Positions 1 to 7,951 are shown, counted from the stretch's first letter. The stretch is 64,000 nucleotides of DNA from Chitinophagaceae bacterium (GCA_027489035.1 JAIYAN010000004.1:1-64000), one strand, 5' to 3'. Notes: a model not told the origin generated them from the sequence alone. A program made the numbers and translations.

Positions 1-97
1 AGATGGTTTTTCATAGGATATTGGATTAATACGGGCTGCGATTTCTATCACGGCCCTTTTTTTATTTTAAAAAAGTGAAAATTCAAAAGTGAAAAGT
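1..97. repeat. Direct repeat, copy A (terminator-bearing unit)
   Basis: The first ~97 bases recur at 208-304 with only about two G/A differences, a period of 207 bp. The unit contains a 10-bp hairpin followed by seven T, then an A-rich AAAAGTGAAAA-type tail. Copy A probably starts before the window. The T-run is downstream of the hairpin on the + strand, so it would terminate + strand transcription. The region 1-408 has no convincing gene. Confidence 0.85.
33..63 (+). terminator. Intrinsic terminator in repeat copy A
   Basis: The hairpin arms are GGGCTGCGAT and ATCACGGCCC around a TTCT loop, with one C-A mismatch and one T-G wobble, followed by TTTTTTT. The gene or small RNA it ends lies outside the window. 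Confidence 0.7.
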
Positions 98-207
98 CAA
101 AAACTGTGTGTCTTGGGAGGATGAAAATTCGAATTTATCCGAGGTTCAAATAAAACTTTCATTTTAATTAATACAAAGGCAATAAAATCAACGAGTTATC
201 GTTTTAA

Positions 208-304
208 AGATGGTTTTTCATAGGATATTGGATTAATACGGGCTGCGATTTCTATCACGGCCCTTTTTTTATTTTAAAAAAGTAAAAATTCAAAAGTAAA
301 AAGT
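208..304. repeat. Direct repeat, copy B (terminator-bearing unit)
   Basis: Nearly identical second copy of the unit at 1-97. It differs by G to A changes in the A-rich tail. The spacer between copies (98-207) is not repeated and shows no gene. A duplicated 3' end or a duplicated small RNA are both possible. Confidence 0.85.
240..270 (+). terminator. Intrinsic terminator in repeat copy B
   Basis: Same 10-bp hairpin and T7 tract as at 33-63, shifted by 207 bp. Confidence 0.7.
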
Positions 305-353
305 AGAAAAAACATCTTGCAAGATTGGTGGATTTAAGGTTTAAATTTCTGGG

Positions 354-390
354 GTATAAAAAAGCCCCGAAAATTTTTCGAGGCTTTTAG
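354..390 (-). terminator. queA intrinsic terminator
   Basis: An inverted repeat AAAAGCCCCG / CGAGGCTTTT with an AT-rich centre lies just past the queA stop. On the minus strand it ends in a T-run. It may work in both directions. Confidence 0.7.
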
Positions 391-408
391 AATTCAATTA
401 CAAATCTA

Positions 409-1458
409 TTATATAATCAACATCGCATCTCCATAACTGAAGAAACGGTATTTATCTTTTATTGCTTTTTGATAAGCATCCATCATTAAATCGTAACCTG
501 CAAATGCACAAGCCATAATCATCAAACTCGATTTTGGCAAATGAAAATTACTTACCAATGAATCGGCAACATTAAAATTATAAGGCGGGTGGATGAAATG
601 ATTTGTCCAGCCCTCTGATGGCTTTAATAATTTTTGTGCGGTATAAGATGTTTCCATTGCACGCATTGTAGTTGTTCCAATTGAACAAATTCTATGGTTG
701 CCTTCTTTGGCTTTGTTTACAATGGCGCATGCTGTTTCATCTACTTTGTAATATTCTGCATCCATTTTATGCTTGCTCAAATCTTCCACTTCAATTTGGC
801 GGAAAGTGCCTAATCCAGTGTGTAAGGTAACTTCTGCAAAACGAATGCCTTGTATTTCCAAACGCTTAATCAATTCTTTACTAAAATGCAACCCCGCTGT
901 AGGTGCAGCAACGGCTCCTTCATATTTTGCATAAACCGTTTGATATCTTTCTTTATCTTCTTCTTCAGGTTTTCTTTTGATGTATTTTGGCAAAGGTGTT
1001 TCTCCCATCAATTCCAGCATATTACGGAATTCTTCCTCTGTGCCATCCCAAAGAAACCTGATTGTTCTACCACGACTTGTTGTGTTGTCAATTACTTCTG
1101 CAACCAATTCATCATTTTCTCCAAAATATAATTTATTTCCAACCCTGATTTTACGCGCTGGATCCACAATTACATCCCATAATTTATTGGCTTTATTAAG
1201 CTCTCTCAATAAAAAAACTTCAATTTTTGCGCCTGTCTTTTCTTTTCTACCATACATTCTTGCAGGGAAAACTTTGGTGTTGTTTACCACAAACACATCC
1301 TTATCGTCATAATATTCCATGATGTCGGAAAAGGTACGATCTTCAATATGACCGGTTTTGCGATGAATCACCATTAAGCGGCTATCTTCTCTTTTTTTTG
1401 TTGGATTTTGTGCAATTAGATTTAACGGGAGGTCGAAACGGAACTGTGATAACTTCAT
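409..1458 (-). CDS. queA: S-adenosylmethionine:tRNA ribosyltransferase-isomerase QueA
   Basis: QueA transfers and isomerises the ribosyl moiety of SAM onto 7-aminomethyl-7-deazaguanine at the tRNA wobble position, forming epoxyqueuosine. The 349 aa length is typical. Family motifs are FRFDLP near residues 6-11, [10 protein letters not shown] at 59-68, GETPLPKYI at 152-160, PTAGLHFS at about 186-193 and [11 protein letters not shown] at 305-315. The ATG at 1458 is preceded by an AT-rich stretch without a Shine-Dalgarno, usual for this phylum. The gene stands alone with its own promoter, a folded leader and a terminator. The leader suggests cis-regulation, perhaps by a queuosine precursor or SAM, but that is inference. 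Confidence 0.97.
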   Translation of the reverse strand: MKLSQFRFDLPLNLIAQNPTKKREDSRLMVIHRKTGHIEDRTFSDIMEYYDDKDVFVVNNTKVFPARMYGRKEKTGAKIEVFLLRELNKANKLWDVIVDPARKIRVGNKLYFGENDELVAEVIDNTTSRGRTIRFLWDGTEEEFRNMLELMGETPLPKYIKRKPEEEDKERYQTVYAKYEGAVAAPTAGLHFSKELIKRLEIQGIRFAEVTLHTGLGTFRQIEVEDLSKHKMDAEYYKVDETACAIVNKAKEGNHRICSIGTTTMRAMETSYTAQKLLKPSEGWTNHFIHPPYNFNVADSLVSNFHLPKSSLMIMACAFAGYDLMMDAYQKAIKDKYRFFSYGDAMLII

Positions 1459-1481
1459 GTATATTGTTTTTAGGTTTTATA

Positions 1482-1552
1482 CATGCCGCCATGCAATAAG
1501 ATTGCAATTATCATTTAAGCCTTAATAAAGGCACTTATCATGTTACGGCATG
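1482..1552 (-). ncRNA. Structured queA leader RNA, three-way junction (candidate riboswitch)
   Basis: Read on the minus strand, CATGCCG at 1552-1546 pairs with CGGCATG at 1488-1482 to close a junction. It encloses hairpin GCCTT-TATT-AAGGC (1532-1519) and hairpin GCAAT-CTT-ATTGC (1505-1493). The single strands leading into the two hairpins resemble each other (ACATGATAAGT and AAATGATAATT). The closing stem starts only a few nucleotides after the predicted transcription start and ends about 23 nt before the ATG. I cannot match it to the preQ1-I consensus. A queA-specific regulatory RNA is the simplest reading. Structure is seen; function is inferred. Confidence 0.6.
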
Positions 1553-1563
1553 ATTTTGAAGTG

Positions 1564-1571
1564 CAAATGTA
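1564..1571 (-). promoter_or_regulatory. queA promoter, -7 element TACATTTG
   Basis: TACATTTG on the minus strand matches the Bacteroidota -7 consensus TAnnTTTG. Only a weak -33 match (TCTG, spacer about 18) is present. Predicted start of transcription is near 1557, giving a leader of about 100 nt. Confidence 0.6.
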
Positions 1572-1659
1572 ATTTATTTTATTTAAAAACAGAGAAAGAA
1601 TTTGGGTGGAAGTTTCTGGGAAAAGGGTTCTAGATTCTAGATACTTGATGGCAGTTCAT

Positions 1660-1730
1660 TCCAACGCCAAACGCCAAACACCAAACACCAAACGCCAAAC
1701 ACCAAACGCCAAACACCAAACGCCAAACTT
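1660..1730. repeat. Period-7 tandem repeat CCAAACR
   Basis: About nine to ten units of CCAAACG or CCAAACA in tandem lie in the spacer between queA and the membrane protein gene. An ORF reading through it (67 aa) is an artefact of the repeat. Confidence 0.85.
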
Positions 1731-1763
1731 ATTATTAGAAAAGTTTCAAAACGTAATGTACAT

Positions 1764-2501
1764 CTATTCAGCATCTATCAAACTACCTTTTTTCAAATTA
1801 AATCTATAATACTCGTAGCAGATGCAAAGAAAAATAAAAGCTTGGATACATTCGAAAATTTCAGATGCCGTTTCATAGTAATAAATATGTTTTTCTACTG
1901 GAAGAATCATCAACACTAATCTATACATAAACCAATTCAACATAAAGAAAATACCAACAGATAATTTTGGGGTAGGCATTTTTATGTAATCGATAAAATT
2001 GGAGATTTTTTTTGAGTGAATCATTAACATAGGGATTAATATTCCATAAAAAAGACAAAATAAACGGAACAAAAAATTTATTTCTAATATTCTTTGTATT
2101 CCAGTTTTTTTAGACCCGTCAAAATTCTCAGTGTTAAACACTTCAATGTTATGAAAATTAAACTCGTTTTGAACATTTACTTTGTTTAAATAATTGGGGG
2201 TAGAAAAGTGCATTAAATGCTGCCCCCAACTAATCTCTTCGCCTGCCCCAACAAAAAATACTACTGAAAGTAAAATAAAAAAAATGTTTTTTGTGCTTCT
2301 AAATAAGAGAAATAAAATAACAGAAGATATAAGAAAAAACAAAGCAGTAGAAAGCTCAAATAATGCGTTTTCACCGCTAAGATGTATAATTAATGATTCA
2401 CTGCAATAAATATATACACCATAACTGGCAATGATGGCTAATACGATTGAAAGTATATAACCTTTACTTTGATTTAAATCATTTTGATACTTTTTAAACA
2501 T
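1764..2501 (-). CDS. Polytopic membrane protein with GEEISWGQ motif, function unknown
   Basis: A 245-aa protein with about five or six hydrophobic segments: near residues 17-34, 48-68, 72-86, 143-161, 182-200 and 218-230. The strongest feature is AGEEISWGQ near residues 86-94, placed at the end of the third hydrophobic segment. I recall this acidic motif from uncharacterised bacterial membrane proteins but cannot name a function. The tail is basic (RFNLKKG). It is transcribed away from amn with about 125 nt between them and no clear partner. The start at 2501 gives a short polar N-terminus before the first membrane segment. Confidence 0.8.
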   Translation of the reverse strand: MFKKYQNDLNQSKGYILSIVLAIIASYGVYIYCSESLIIHLSGENALFELSTALFFLISSVILFLLFRSTKNIFFILLSVVFFVGAGEEISWGQHLMHFSTPNYLNKVNVQNEFNFHNIEVFNTENFDGSKKTGIQRILEINFLFRLFCLFYGILIPMLMIHSKKISNFIDYIKMPTPKLSVGIFFMLNWFMYRLVLMILPVEKHIYYYETASEIFECIQAFIFLCICYEYYRFNLKKGSLIDAE

Positions 2502-2626
2502 TTATTTTTGATTTGGCAGTTTATTAATGCGTCTATTTAGATAATTTAAATTTTCCTGAAAACACAAACGAAAAATCGAAACGAAATATTGTAAAAGTTT
2601 AATAAATTATAAAAAAGATTTGTGGT

Positions 2627-3397
2627 TTAAAACTTCAAATGCCTTACCGTTAATCCAGAATTAATGAGTTGTTTCAAAGAATCAATGCCAATTTTAAGAT
2701 GTAGTTCAACAAACTCGGTGGTTACTTTTATATCACTGGCTTCGGTTTTAACACCTTCTGGCACCATTGGAGAATCACTTACGAGAAGAATCGCACCTGT
2801 AGGGATTTTATTAAAAAATCCAACAGTAAATATTGTTGCCGTTTCCATATCTATGGCATAAGCCCTTATTTTTTCTAGGTATGCTTTAAATTGTTCATCG
2901 TGTTCCCAAACCCTTCTATTTGTTGAGTAGCAAACGCCAGTCCAATAATCACATTCATAATCTCGAATGGTTGTTGAAATAGCTTTTTGCAAAGCAAATG
3001 CAGGCATGGCGGGGACTTCAGGCGGGAAATAGTCGTTGCTCGTTCCTTCGCCTCTAATTGCTGCGATGGGCAGTATTAAATCGCCTATTTTATTTCTCTT
3101 TTTTAACCCACCACATTTACCTAAAAACAATACCGCTTTTGGGTGAATGGCTGAAAGCAAATCCATTATTGTTGCAGCGCCTGGACTTCCCATGCCAAAA
3201 TTTATAATGGTAATATTATTTGCAGTTGCACACTGCATTGGATTGTCTTTTCCAACGATTTCTACATTATGCCATTGAGCAAATAAATGCACATATTTTG
3301 AAAAATTAGTCAACAAAATATATTCACCGAATGCTTCGATTTTTAAACCAGTGTAGCGAGGCAACCAATTATTTACAATTTCTTCTTTGGTTTTCAT
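2627..3397 (-). CDS. amn: AMP nucleosidase
   Basis: A nucleoside phosphorylase-fold hydrolase of 256 aa that cleaves AMP to adenine and ribose 5-phosphate, the short form common in Bacteroidota that lacks the long N-terminal regulatory domain of the E. coli enzyme. Fold motifs are INFGMGSPGAATIMDLL near residue 65, FLGKCGG near 92 and YAIDMETATIF near 180, the last carrying the Met-Glu pair that contacts ribose. LVSDSP near 205 holds the Asp that normally contacts the base. The gene appears monocistronic. The role is purine salvage or adenylate balance. MTA/SAH nucleosidase is the alternative, but length and overall sequence favour AMP nucleosidase. Confidence 0.88.
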   Translation of the reverse strand: MKTKEEIVNNWLPRYTGLKIEAFGEYILLTNFSKYVHLFAQWHNVEIVGKDNPMQCATANNITIINFGMGSPGAATIMDLLSAIHPKAVLFLGKCGGLKKRNKIGDLILPIAAIRGEGTSNDYFPPEVPAMPAFALQKAISTTIRDYECDYWTGVCYSTNRRVWEHDEQFKAYLEKIRAYAIDMETATIFTVGFFNKIPTGAILLVSDSPMVPEGVKTEASDIKVTTEFVELHLKIGIDSLKQLINSGLTVRHLKF

Positions 3398-3593
3398 TGT
3401 GTTTTTAGTTTTACTTTTTCACTAAAAGATTTTCTAGCGCATTATTTTTATTTGAAATAATAATCTGAATATAATAAATATAATTATAAATGGTTGATTA
3501 ATGCTGAATAAACTTCGGTAGTACAGAATAAACTTTACCAATAAAAAAAACATTTCCCCATTGCTGATTTTACTTTTGAAAAAAATAAATATT

Positions 3594-5159
3594 ATGCAAT
3601 CTATTCGAAATTACTGCTGCCTTTTTTTCATGTTGATTTTCATTTCTTGTAAAAAAATTAATTTAGAACCAAAGCCTTTAACCATAGATGTTGTATCATC
3701 CCAAACGATCGATGATTTGATTCATAAGTCAACAGTAAATTGTGGAAATTTTAATTGGAATAAGGTAGAAGATAATGTTGTTTGGAGTGCTTTAGTTCAT
3801 TCTGATTATATAATGTCTGTTGGTTTTAAGCCTTCAGGTTTTGTTTTTGATGATGAAAAAATTCATGAAATAAAAATTCAAGAATCGATTTGGCAAAATG
3901 CAAAAAATAAATTGCTACATGAAATTTTGAAATTAGAAATGGAATTGGATTCAACTGTTACATTGAAAAAAATAATTACTTGGGAGGAGCATATTTTACC
4001 AGTAGTAGATTTGGTTATTAAAAACCCAAAAACGATTTCATGGTTGAGAAAATCTGATCTGGTTAGATATGCGGAGCCAATGGGCTATGAGCCTCGTAAT
4101 GTTATATTTAATAAGTTGAAAAGTGACAACACTATATACAATGCAAGTTCAGGTGGTAGTGGCTGTGATCAAAATAATTCGGAAATTGGCTTGATGGCAA
4201 ATAGCGATTATATCAATGTTTTACCAGCGGCAAAGCAATCATGGAATTACCGATATCACGGTATTTCAAAAGCTTGGACTAAAACTACAGGCGCTGGCGT
4301 TAAAGTTTTTTTTATAGATACCGGCTGCGAATTTGATCAGGAAAATTTAGGTACTACATTTAATCAGGGATATTCTGTTGGAAGATCAATTGAGAAAATT
4401 GTCACATTACCTAGGTCAACTTTTTTTGGGATACCTACTGGTCCAATTGAAACACCTGATGATGGATGCGGTCATGGTACATCAATGGCTGGAGCTTGTG
4501 CTGCACCAAGAGGCATTGATGGTAACTCGGTTGGCGTAGCTTATAATTGTAATTTGGTTACTTGCAGGGCTGCTGAAGATGTGTTTATTGAGGAAAGCAG
4601 AGAAGCCAAAGGGGTTGCTGATGCATTTACTAATGCCGCCAATAGAACGGACGTAAAAATTATAAGCATGAGCTTGGGAAGAGTTACAACCAGTTCACAA
4701 ATTAAGGATGCCATTGCTTTTGCTAATGGAAAAGGTAAGCTGATTTTCTGTGCAGCGGGAACTTCGTTTAGTTGGACAAGTGGATGGTATGGAGTGATTT
4801 TTCCAGCTACACTACCACAAGTAAATGCAGTAACAGGTGTTTATGAAAATGATTTTAATACTTCATGTGCTAGTTGTCATGAAGGAGCTGAAACAGATTT
4901 TACGGTAGTTATGGAAAAATCAACCAGTGCCAAATTTCCATTGTCATTGGCAATGCAAGGTGATATTCCTTCAATTGTAGGCGGATCTTCAGTTTCAACG
5001 GCAATTACAGCAGGAATGGCAGCTTTAGTTTGGAGTAGATTTCCATCATTATCAAGGGATGCTATTTTAAATAAATTGATTCAATCAAGTTCGAACTATC
5101 CGTTGAGGAAAGCGCAGTTGGGGTGGGGGAATATTAATGTAGATATGGCTACGAATTAA
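3594..5159 (+). CDS. Secreted subtilisin-like (S8) serine protease, probable lipoprotein
   Basis: The ATG at 3594 gives a 521-aa protein with an N-terminal hydrophobic stretch ending in LIFISC, a lipobox-like site. An upstream TTG at 3561 would place extra residues before the signal and is less likely. A long prodomain-like region (about 25-210) precedes the peptidase domain. Catalytic residues by motif are Asp242 (FIDTG), His294 (GHGTS) and Ser466 (GSSVSTAITAG). The position normally holding the oxyanion-hole Asn in AAGN is Thr390 (CAAGTS), and the usual Pro after the catalytic Ser is Ala470. No T9SS tail is visible, so it is probably membrane-anchored. The gene end overlaps the convergent gene at 5149 by 11 bp. 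Confidence 0.88.
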   Translation: MQSIRNYCCLFFMLIFISCKKINLEPKPLTIDVVSSQTIDDLIHKSTVNCGNFNWNKVEDNVVWSALVHSDYIMSVGFKPSGFVFDDEKIHEIKIQESIWQNAKNKLLHEILKLEMELDSTVTLKKIITWEEHILPVVDLVIKNPKTISWLRKSDLVRYAEPMGYEPRNVIFNKLKSDNTIYNASSGGSGCDQNNSEIGLMANSDYINVLPAAKQSWNYRYHGISKAWTKTTGAGVKVFFIDTGCEFDQENLGTTFNQGYSVGRSIEKIVTLPRSTFFGIPTGPIETPDDGCGHGTSMAGACAAPRGIDGNSVGVAYNCNLVTCRAAEDVFIEESREAKGVADAFTNAANRTDVKIISMSLGRVTTSSQIKDAIAFANGKGKLIFCAAGTSFSWTSGWYGVIFPATLPQVNAVTGVYENDFNTSCASCHEGAETDFTVVMEKSTSAKFPLSLAMQGDIPSIVGGSSVSTAITAGMAALVWSRFPSLSRDAILNKLIQSSSNYPLRKAQLGWGNINVDMATN

Positions 5160-5538
5160 GCGTTGTAGGCTTTTTTTTATAATGTCTAATTGTGGTAATC
5201 GACAATAAAATAAAAGGTATTGTTGAAATGATTATTTTATAGTTTAATGCCATTATCCCAACTAAAAACATAAATAACATTAGAATTCCTATTGCACCAA
5301 TGCCCAAAAAAGTAAGTGTTTTGTTTGGCTTGCTTTGAAAAATCGTAACTAACAAAATGGATTGGCCCAACAAAGGAATAATGGTAAATGGGTGAAATAC
5401 AGCAGTTGGGTTGGTAAACAACTTTGAAAGAATTTCAATTTCTGCTTGAAATAAAAATTTATGATTGTTTCCACTCCATTCTAAGTATCCTAATAATGAA
5501 GTGATGATCAGTAAAAAATTAAAAAATCTGCTTTTCAT
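5149..5538 (-). CDS. Small membrane protein, function unknown
   Basis: A 129-aa protein with four likely transmembrane segments (near residues 5-20, 50-68, 74-94 and 100-117) and a basic tail HYKKK. No enzymatic motif was recognised. Its 3' end overlaps that of the convergent S8 protease gene by 11 bp, so the two transcripts are antisense to each other at their ends. Hydrophobic spacing and the length of the open frame support coding, but I cannot name a family. Confidence 0.65.
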   Translation of the reverse strand: MKSRFFNFLLIITSLLGYLEWSGNNHKFLFQAEIEILSKLFTNPTAVFHPFTIIPLLGQSILLVTIFQSKPNKTLTFLGIGAIGILMLFMFLVGIMALNYKIIISTIPFILLSITTIRHYKKKPTTLNS

Positions 5539-5622
5539 GAAAAAACGATTAATTCAAAAATGAAAAGTAAAAAGTGATATTCTCTTTTTTTGAATTTTAA
5601 ATTTTTACTTTTCAATTTAAAT

Positions 5623-5658
5623 AAAAAAATCCTTCAAATAAATGAAGGATTTTTTTTA
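5623..5658 (-). terminator. Terminator of the RRM gene
   Basis: AATCCTTCA / TGAAGGATT around a short AT loop, flanked by A7 on one side and T8 on the other. It serves the minus-strand RRM gene and could work bidirectionally. Confidence 0.8.
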
Positions 5659-5693
5659 GACGTTATATTTAATCGTGTAAACACGTAATCAAA

Positions 5694-6104
5694 TTAAAAA
5701 TCTCTGTTGTAGCCACCGCTACCACCGCTGCGATTACCGCCACCGCCGTAACCACCGCCACGGCTTCCACCGCCACCACCGTAACCACCACGACTTCCGC
5801 CGCCGCCACGGTTTCCACCGAATCCGCCGCCGCCACCTGGACGCTTTTTGTATTCGCCTTCTTGACGTGGTTGTGATTCGTTAACAATTAGCTTACGACC
5901 CATAACTTCTGTTTCGTTTAAGCCTGCGATTGCAGCTTTAGCAGCTTCATCGTCTTCCATTTCAACAAAACCAAAGCCCTTACTGCGGCCGTTCATTTTG
6001 TCTTTTAAAATTTTACCGCTTGTAACGGTTCCGAATTCTGTGAAAAGATTCGTTAAATCTTCGTCAGTCATTGTCCAACTGAGATTTCCAACATAAATGT
6101 TCAT
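5694..6104 (-). CDS. Glycine-rich RNA-binding protein with one RRM
   Basis: The 136-aa protein has one RNA recognition motif with RNP2 IYVGNL (residues 3-8) and RNP1 KGFGFVEM (42-49), followed by a tail of GG, RGG and YGG repeats from about residue 90. This is the cold-shock-type single-RRM protein common in Bacteroidota and cyanobacteria, with a likely RNA-chaperone role. The tail is GC-rich compared with its neighbours because of its Gly codons. It has a leader of about 100 nt and its own terminator, suggesting post-transcriptional control as in other cold-responsive mRNAs. A 72-aa reading frame in the same strand is a shadow. Confidence 0.93.
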   Translation of the reverse strand: MNIYVGNLSWTMTDEDLTNLFTEFGTVTSGKILKDKMNGRSKGFGFVEMEDDEAAKAAIAGLNETEVMGRKLIVNESQPRQEGEYKKRPGGGGGFGGNRGGGGSRGGYGGGGGSRGGGYGGGGNRSGGSGGYNRDF

Positions 6105-6211
6105 TGTAAAACTGTTTAAAAAAATTAAAAAATGAATGATTTAGAAATTACAATGAACTGAAAATGTTTTCTTTCTTCCAGTCATAAAAACCTTAAACCA
6201 TTTCTACAGCA

Positions 6212-6219
6212 TAAAGATA
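6212..6219 (-). promoter_or_regulatory. RRM gene promoter, -7 element TATCTTTA
   Basis: TATCTTTA on the minus strand is one base from TAnnTTTG, with TTG about 21 nt upstream. The predicted transcript has an untranslated leader of about 100 nt. Confidence 0.45.
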
Positions 6220-6262
6220 GGGGTTAATATCTTTAAATTACAACTATTTGCATAAAATAAAT

Positions 6263-6294
6263 AAAAAAGCCACTTAATTAAAAGTGGCTTTTTT
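6263..6294 (-). terminator. Terminator of the rpsF-rpsR-rplI operon
   Basis: AAAAAAGCCACTT / AAGTGGCTTTTTT inverted repeat immediately past rplI. Confidence 0.85.
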
Positions 6295-6320
6295 AAAAAG
6301 CATGTTATTTTTTGAATAGA

Positions 6321-6767
6321 TTATTCTGAAACAACTTCAAATTCAACTTCAGTTTCGTTTCCGTTTCCAAAGTCGATTTTAGCTTTGAAGCTACCCAATT
6401 CCTTAACTTCTTCAAGAATAGTAATACGACGACGATCGATTTCGTATCCTTTTTGTTCTTTAATTGCACGAGCAATTTGAACTGAAGTTACACTACCAAA
6501 TATTTTACCACTTGTACCTGTTTTAGCACCAATTTTCAAAGCGCCATTACTTAATACAAGAATTACATCATTGATAGCAGCAAGTAATTTTGCTTCTTTC
6601 TTTGCTTGTTGTTTTAAACGCTCGTTTAATTGCTTTAAATTACTAGGACTAGCTTCTACAGCAAGTTTGCTAGGAATTAAGTAATTACGACCATAACCAT
6701 TTTTTACGGTTACCAACTCGTTGGCTCCGCCAAGATTATTTACATCTTGAATTAAAATTACCTGCAT
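6321..6767 (-). CDS. rplI: 50S ribosomal protein L9
   Basis: L9 binds 23S rRNA and projects from the L1-stalk side of the large subunit. The start at 6767 gives MQVILIQDV, the canonical L9 N-terminus, and a 148-aa product; an in-frame ATG seven codons upstream is less likely. The N-terminal domain has the glycine-rich segment VTVKNGYGRNYLIP (about residues 20-33), a long connecting helix follows, and the C-terminal domain ends in an acidic segment. It is the third gene of the rpsF-rpsR-rplI operon, about 80 nt after rpsR. Confidence 0.97.
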   Translation of the reverse strand: MQVILIQDVNNLGGANELVTVKNGYGRNYLIPSKLAVEASPSNLKQLNERLKQQAKKEAKLLAAINDVILVLSNGALKIGAKTGTSGKIFGSVTSVQIARAIKEQKGYEIDRRRITILEEVKELGSFKAKIDFGNGNETEVEFEVVSE

Positions 6768-6849
6768 GATTTTTGCATTTTTACCCAATTTCGATTATGT
6801 CGAAACTTTCCCCTTTGTATAAAACTAAGGTTAGGGTGGTTGAAAAATT

Positions 6850-7116
6850 TTATTTTAAAAGATCAGTTACGTAAGGAAGAATAGCCATTTGGCGTGCTTT
6901 CTTTACGGCTTCACTTACTTTACGTTGAAACTTTAAAGAGTTTCCAGTTAAACGGCGTGGTAATAATTTACCTTGTTCGTTTAAAAATTTCTTTAAAAAA
7001 TCTGCGTCTTTGTAATCAACATAACGGATACCCATTTTTTTAAAGCGACAATATTTTTTTGGTCTGTTGTCTGCTTTAATGGCCGTTAAATATTTTATTT
7101 CATTTGCTTTTGCCAT
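6850..7116 (-). CDS. rpsR: 30S ribosomal protein S18
   Basis: S18 dimerises with S6 on the platform of the small subunit. The 88-aa protein has the family core [16 protein letters not shown], then [12 protein letters not shown] and [21 protein letters not shown] single Cys occurs near residue 23, so the zinc ligands of some S18 forms are absent. It begins 2 nt after the rpsF stop, consistent with translational coupling and equal production of the S6 and S18 partners. Confidence 0.97.
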   Translation of the reverse strand: MAKANEIKYLTAIKADNRPKKYCRFKKMGIRYVDYKDADFLKKFLNEQGKLLPRRLTGNSLKFQRKVSEAVKKARQMAILPYVTDLLK

Positions 7117-7118
7117 GA

Positions 7119-7475
7119 TTATACACCTGCTTTTTCTGATGAAAAATGTTGTACACCACTTCTCTTTCTATCATTGTACTCAACGGCGTATTTATCGAGT
7201 ACAGTAAACATGTGACGCATAGCTGATTCGTCACGTAAAAGTTGAATTTTCAACTTTTCATTGAAGCTGGTTGGCGCACTGTATTCCATTACCCAATAAA
7301 GACCTGTAGTCTTTTTGGCAATTGGATACGCCAGTGATTTTAGTCCCCATGGTTTTGTGTGTGTAACAGAACCGCCGTTTTCAACAACAAGCGTTTCGTA
7401 CTTTTTCTGAGCGGCTTTGAAATCCTCTTCAGATAACACTGGGGTAAAAATCACCATCAATTCGTAATTGCTCAT
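7119..7475 (-). CDS. rpsF: 30S ribosomal protein S6
   Basis: The start at 7475 gives [12 protein letters not shown], the standard S6 N-terminus, and 118 aa; an upstream ATG at 7514 would add 13 residues overlapping the leader hairpin. The family segments [18 protein letters not shown] and [12 protein letters not shown] are present. First gene of the S6-S18-L9 operon. In other bacteria an S6:S18 complex can bind its own leader; the short leader here contains a C5/G4 hairpin, but autoregulation is inference. Confidence 0.96.
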   Translation of the reverse strand: MSNYELMVIFTPVLSEEDFKAAQKKYETLVVENGGSVTHTKPWGLKSLAYPIAKKTTGLYWVMEYSAPTSFNEKLKIQLLRDESAMRHMFTVLDKYAVEYNDRKRSGVQHFSSEKAGV

Positions 7476-7508
7476 TTTACCTGTTTTAAAGTTTAAAAAA
7501 TTATTAAT

Positions 7509-7530
7509 CCCCATTTATTTTTTTAGGGGG
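7509..7530 (-). promoter_or_regulatory. Leader hairpin upstream of rpsF
   Basis: CCCCC and GGGG arms separated by an A/T loop lie at the very 5' end of the predicted rpsF transcript. A comparable position is used by S6:S18 autoregulatory leaders elsewhere, but I do not see the full known motif. Confidence 0.35.
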
Positions 7531-7532
7531 TG

Positions 7533-7540
7533 CGAAGATA
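7533..7540 (-). promoter_or_regulatory. rpsF operon promoter, -7 element TATCTTCG
   Basis: TATCTTCG is one base from TAnnTTTG. No good -33 TTTG is seen at 19-20 nt upstream. Predicted transcription start falls at the C-run of the leader hairpin. Confidence 0.4.
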
Positions 7541-7620
7541 AGGCAAACTTTTTTAAATATACTAAATACAGCAATTTAATTTTTTAAAAATAAGCCGTAT
7601 AAAACTGATTAACCACAAAT

Positions 7621-7650
7621 AAAAAAGACCCACTTAAAAAGCAGGTCTAA
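7621..7650 (-). terminator. rpsT terminator
   Basis: AGACC / GGTCT arms, read on the minus strand, followed by a T6 run just after the rpsT stop. Confidence 0.65.
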
Positions 7651-7671
7651 ACTATTTAGTAATAAAATTAA

Positions 7672-7932
7672 TTATTTAGTAGCTAAAGCATTTACTCTTA
7701 AAGCTAATTTACGCTTCAAGTTAGACGCTTTATTTTTATGGATTGTTCCTCTTCTTGCTAATTTATCAATCATTGAAGCTACAGAAGGTAATTTTTCTGA
7801 AGCTGCAGTTGGTTCTTCAATTGCACGAATGTCTCTAATTGCATTACGCGTTGTTTTTCCGTAATATCTATTGCGTGCGTTACGTTTTGCACTTTGACGA
7901 ACATCTTTTTTGGTAGCCTTATGATTTGCCAT
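7672..7932 (-). CDS. rpsT: 30S ribosomal protein S20
   Basis: S20 is a basic three-helix protein at the base of the small-subunit body that contacts 16S rRNA early in assembly. The 86-aa sequence begins MANHKATKKDVRQSAKRN and contains the family segment MIDKLARRGTIHKNKASNLKRK. Monocistronic, with a clear -7 element close to the start and a hairpin terminator. Confidence 0.97.
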   Translation of the reverse strand: MANHKATKKDVRQSAKRNARNRYYGKTTRNAIRDIRAIEEPTAASEKLPSVASMIDKLARRGTIHKNKASNLKRKLALRVNALATK

Positions 7933-7951
7933 GTATTCTATTTTAGGGACG

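Noticed and set aside
850..1312. Two plus-strand frames (93 and 111 aa) opposite queA
   Set aside because: Complete overlap with a well-supported gene and low-complexity Phe/Ser content.
1482..1552. Assignment of the queA leader to preQ1-I or to a tRNA gene
   Set aside because: The preQ1-I hairpin and A-rich tail pattern is absent, and the cloverleaf/TPsiC features needed for a tRNA are missing.
1606..1809. 67-aa frame through the CCAAACR array
   Set aside because: It is a by-product of the 7-nt repeat and has no protein-like segment.
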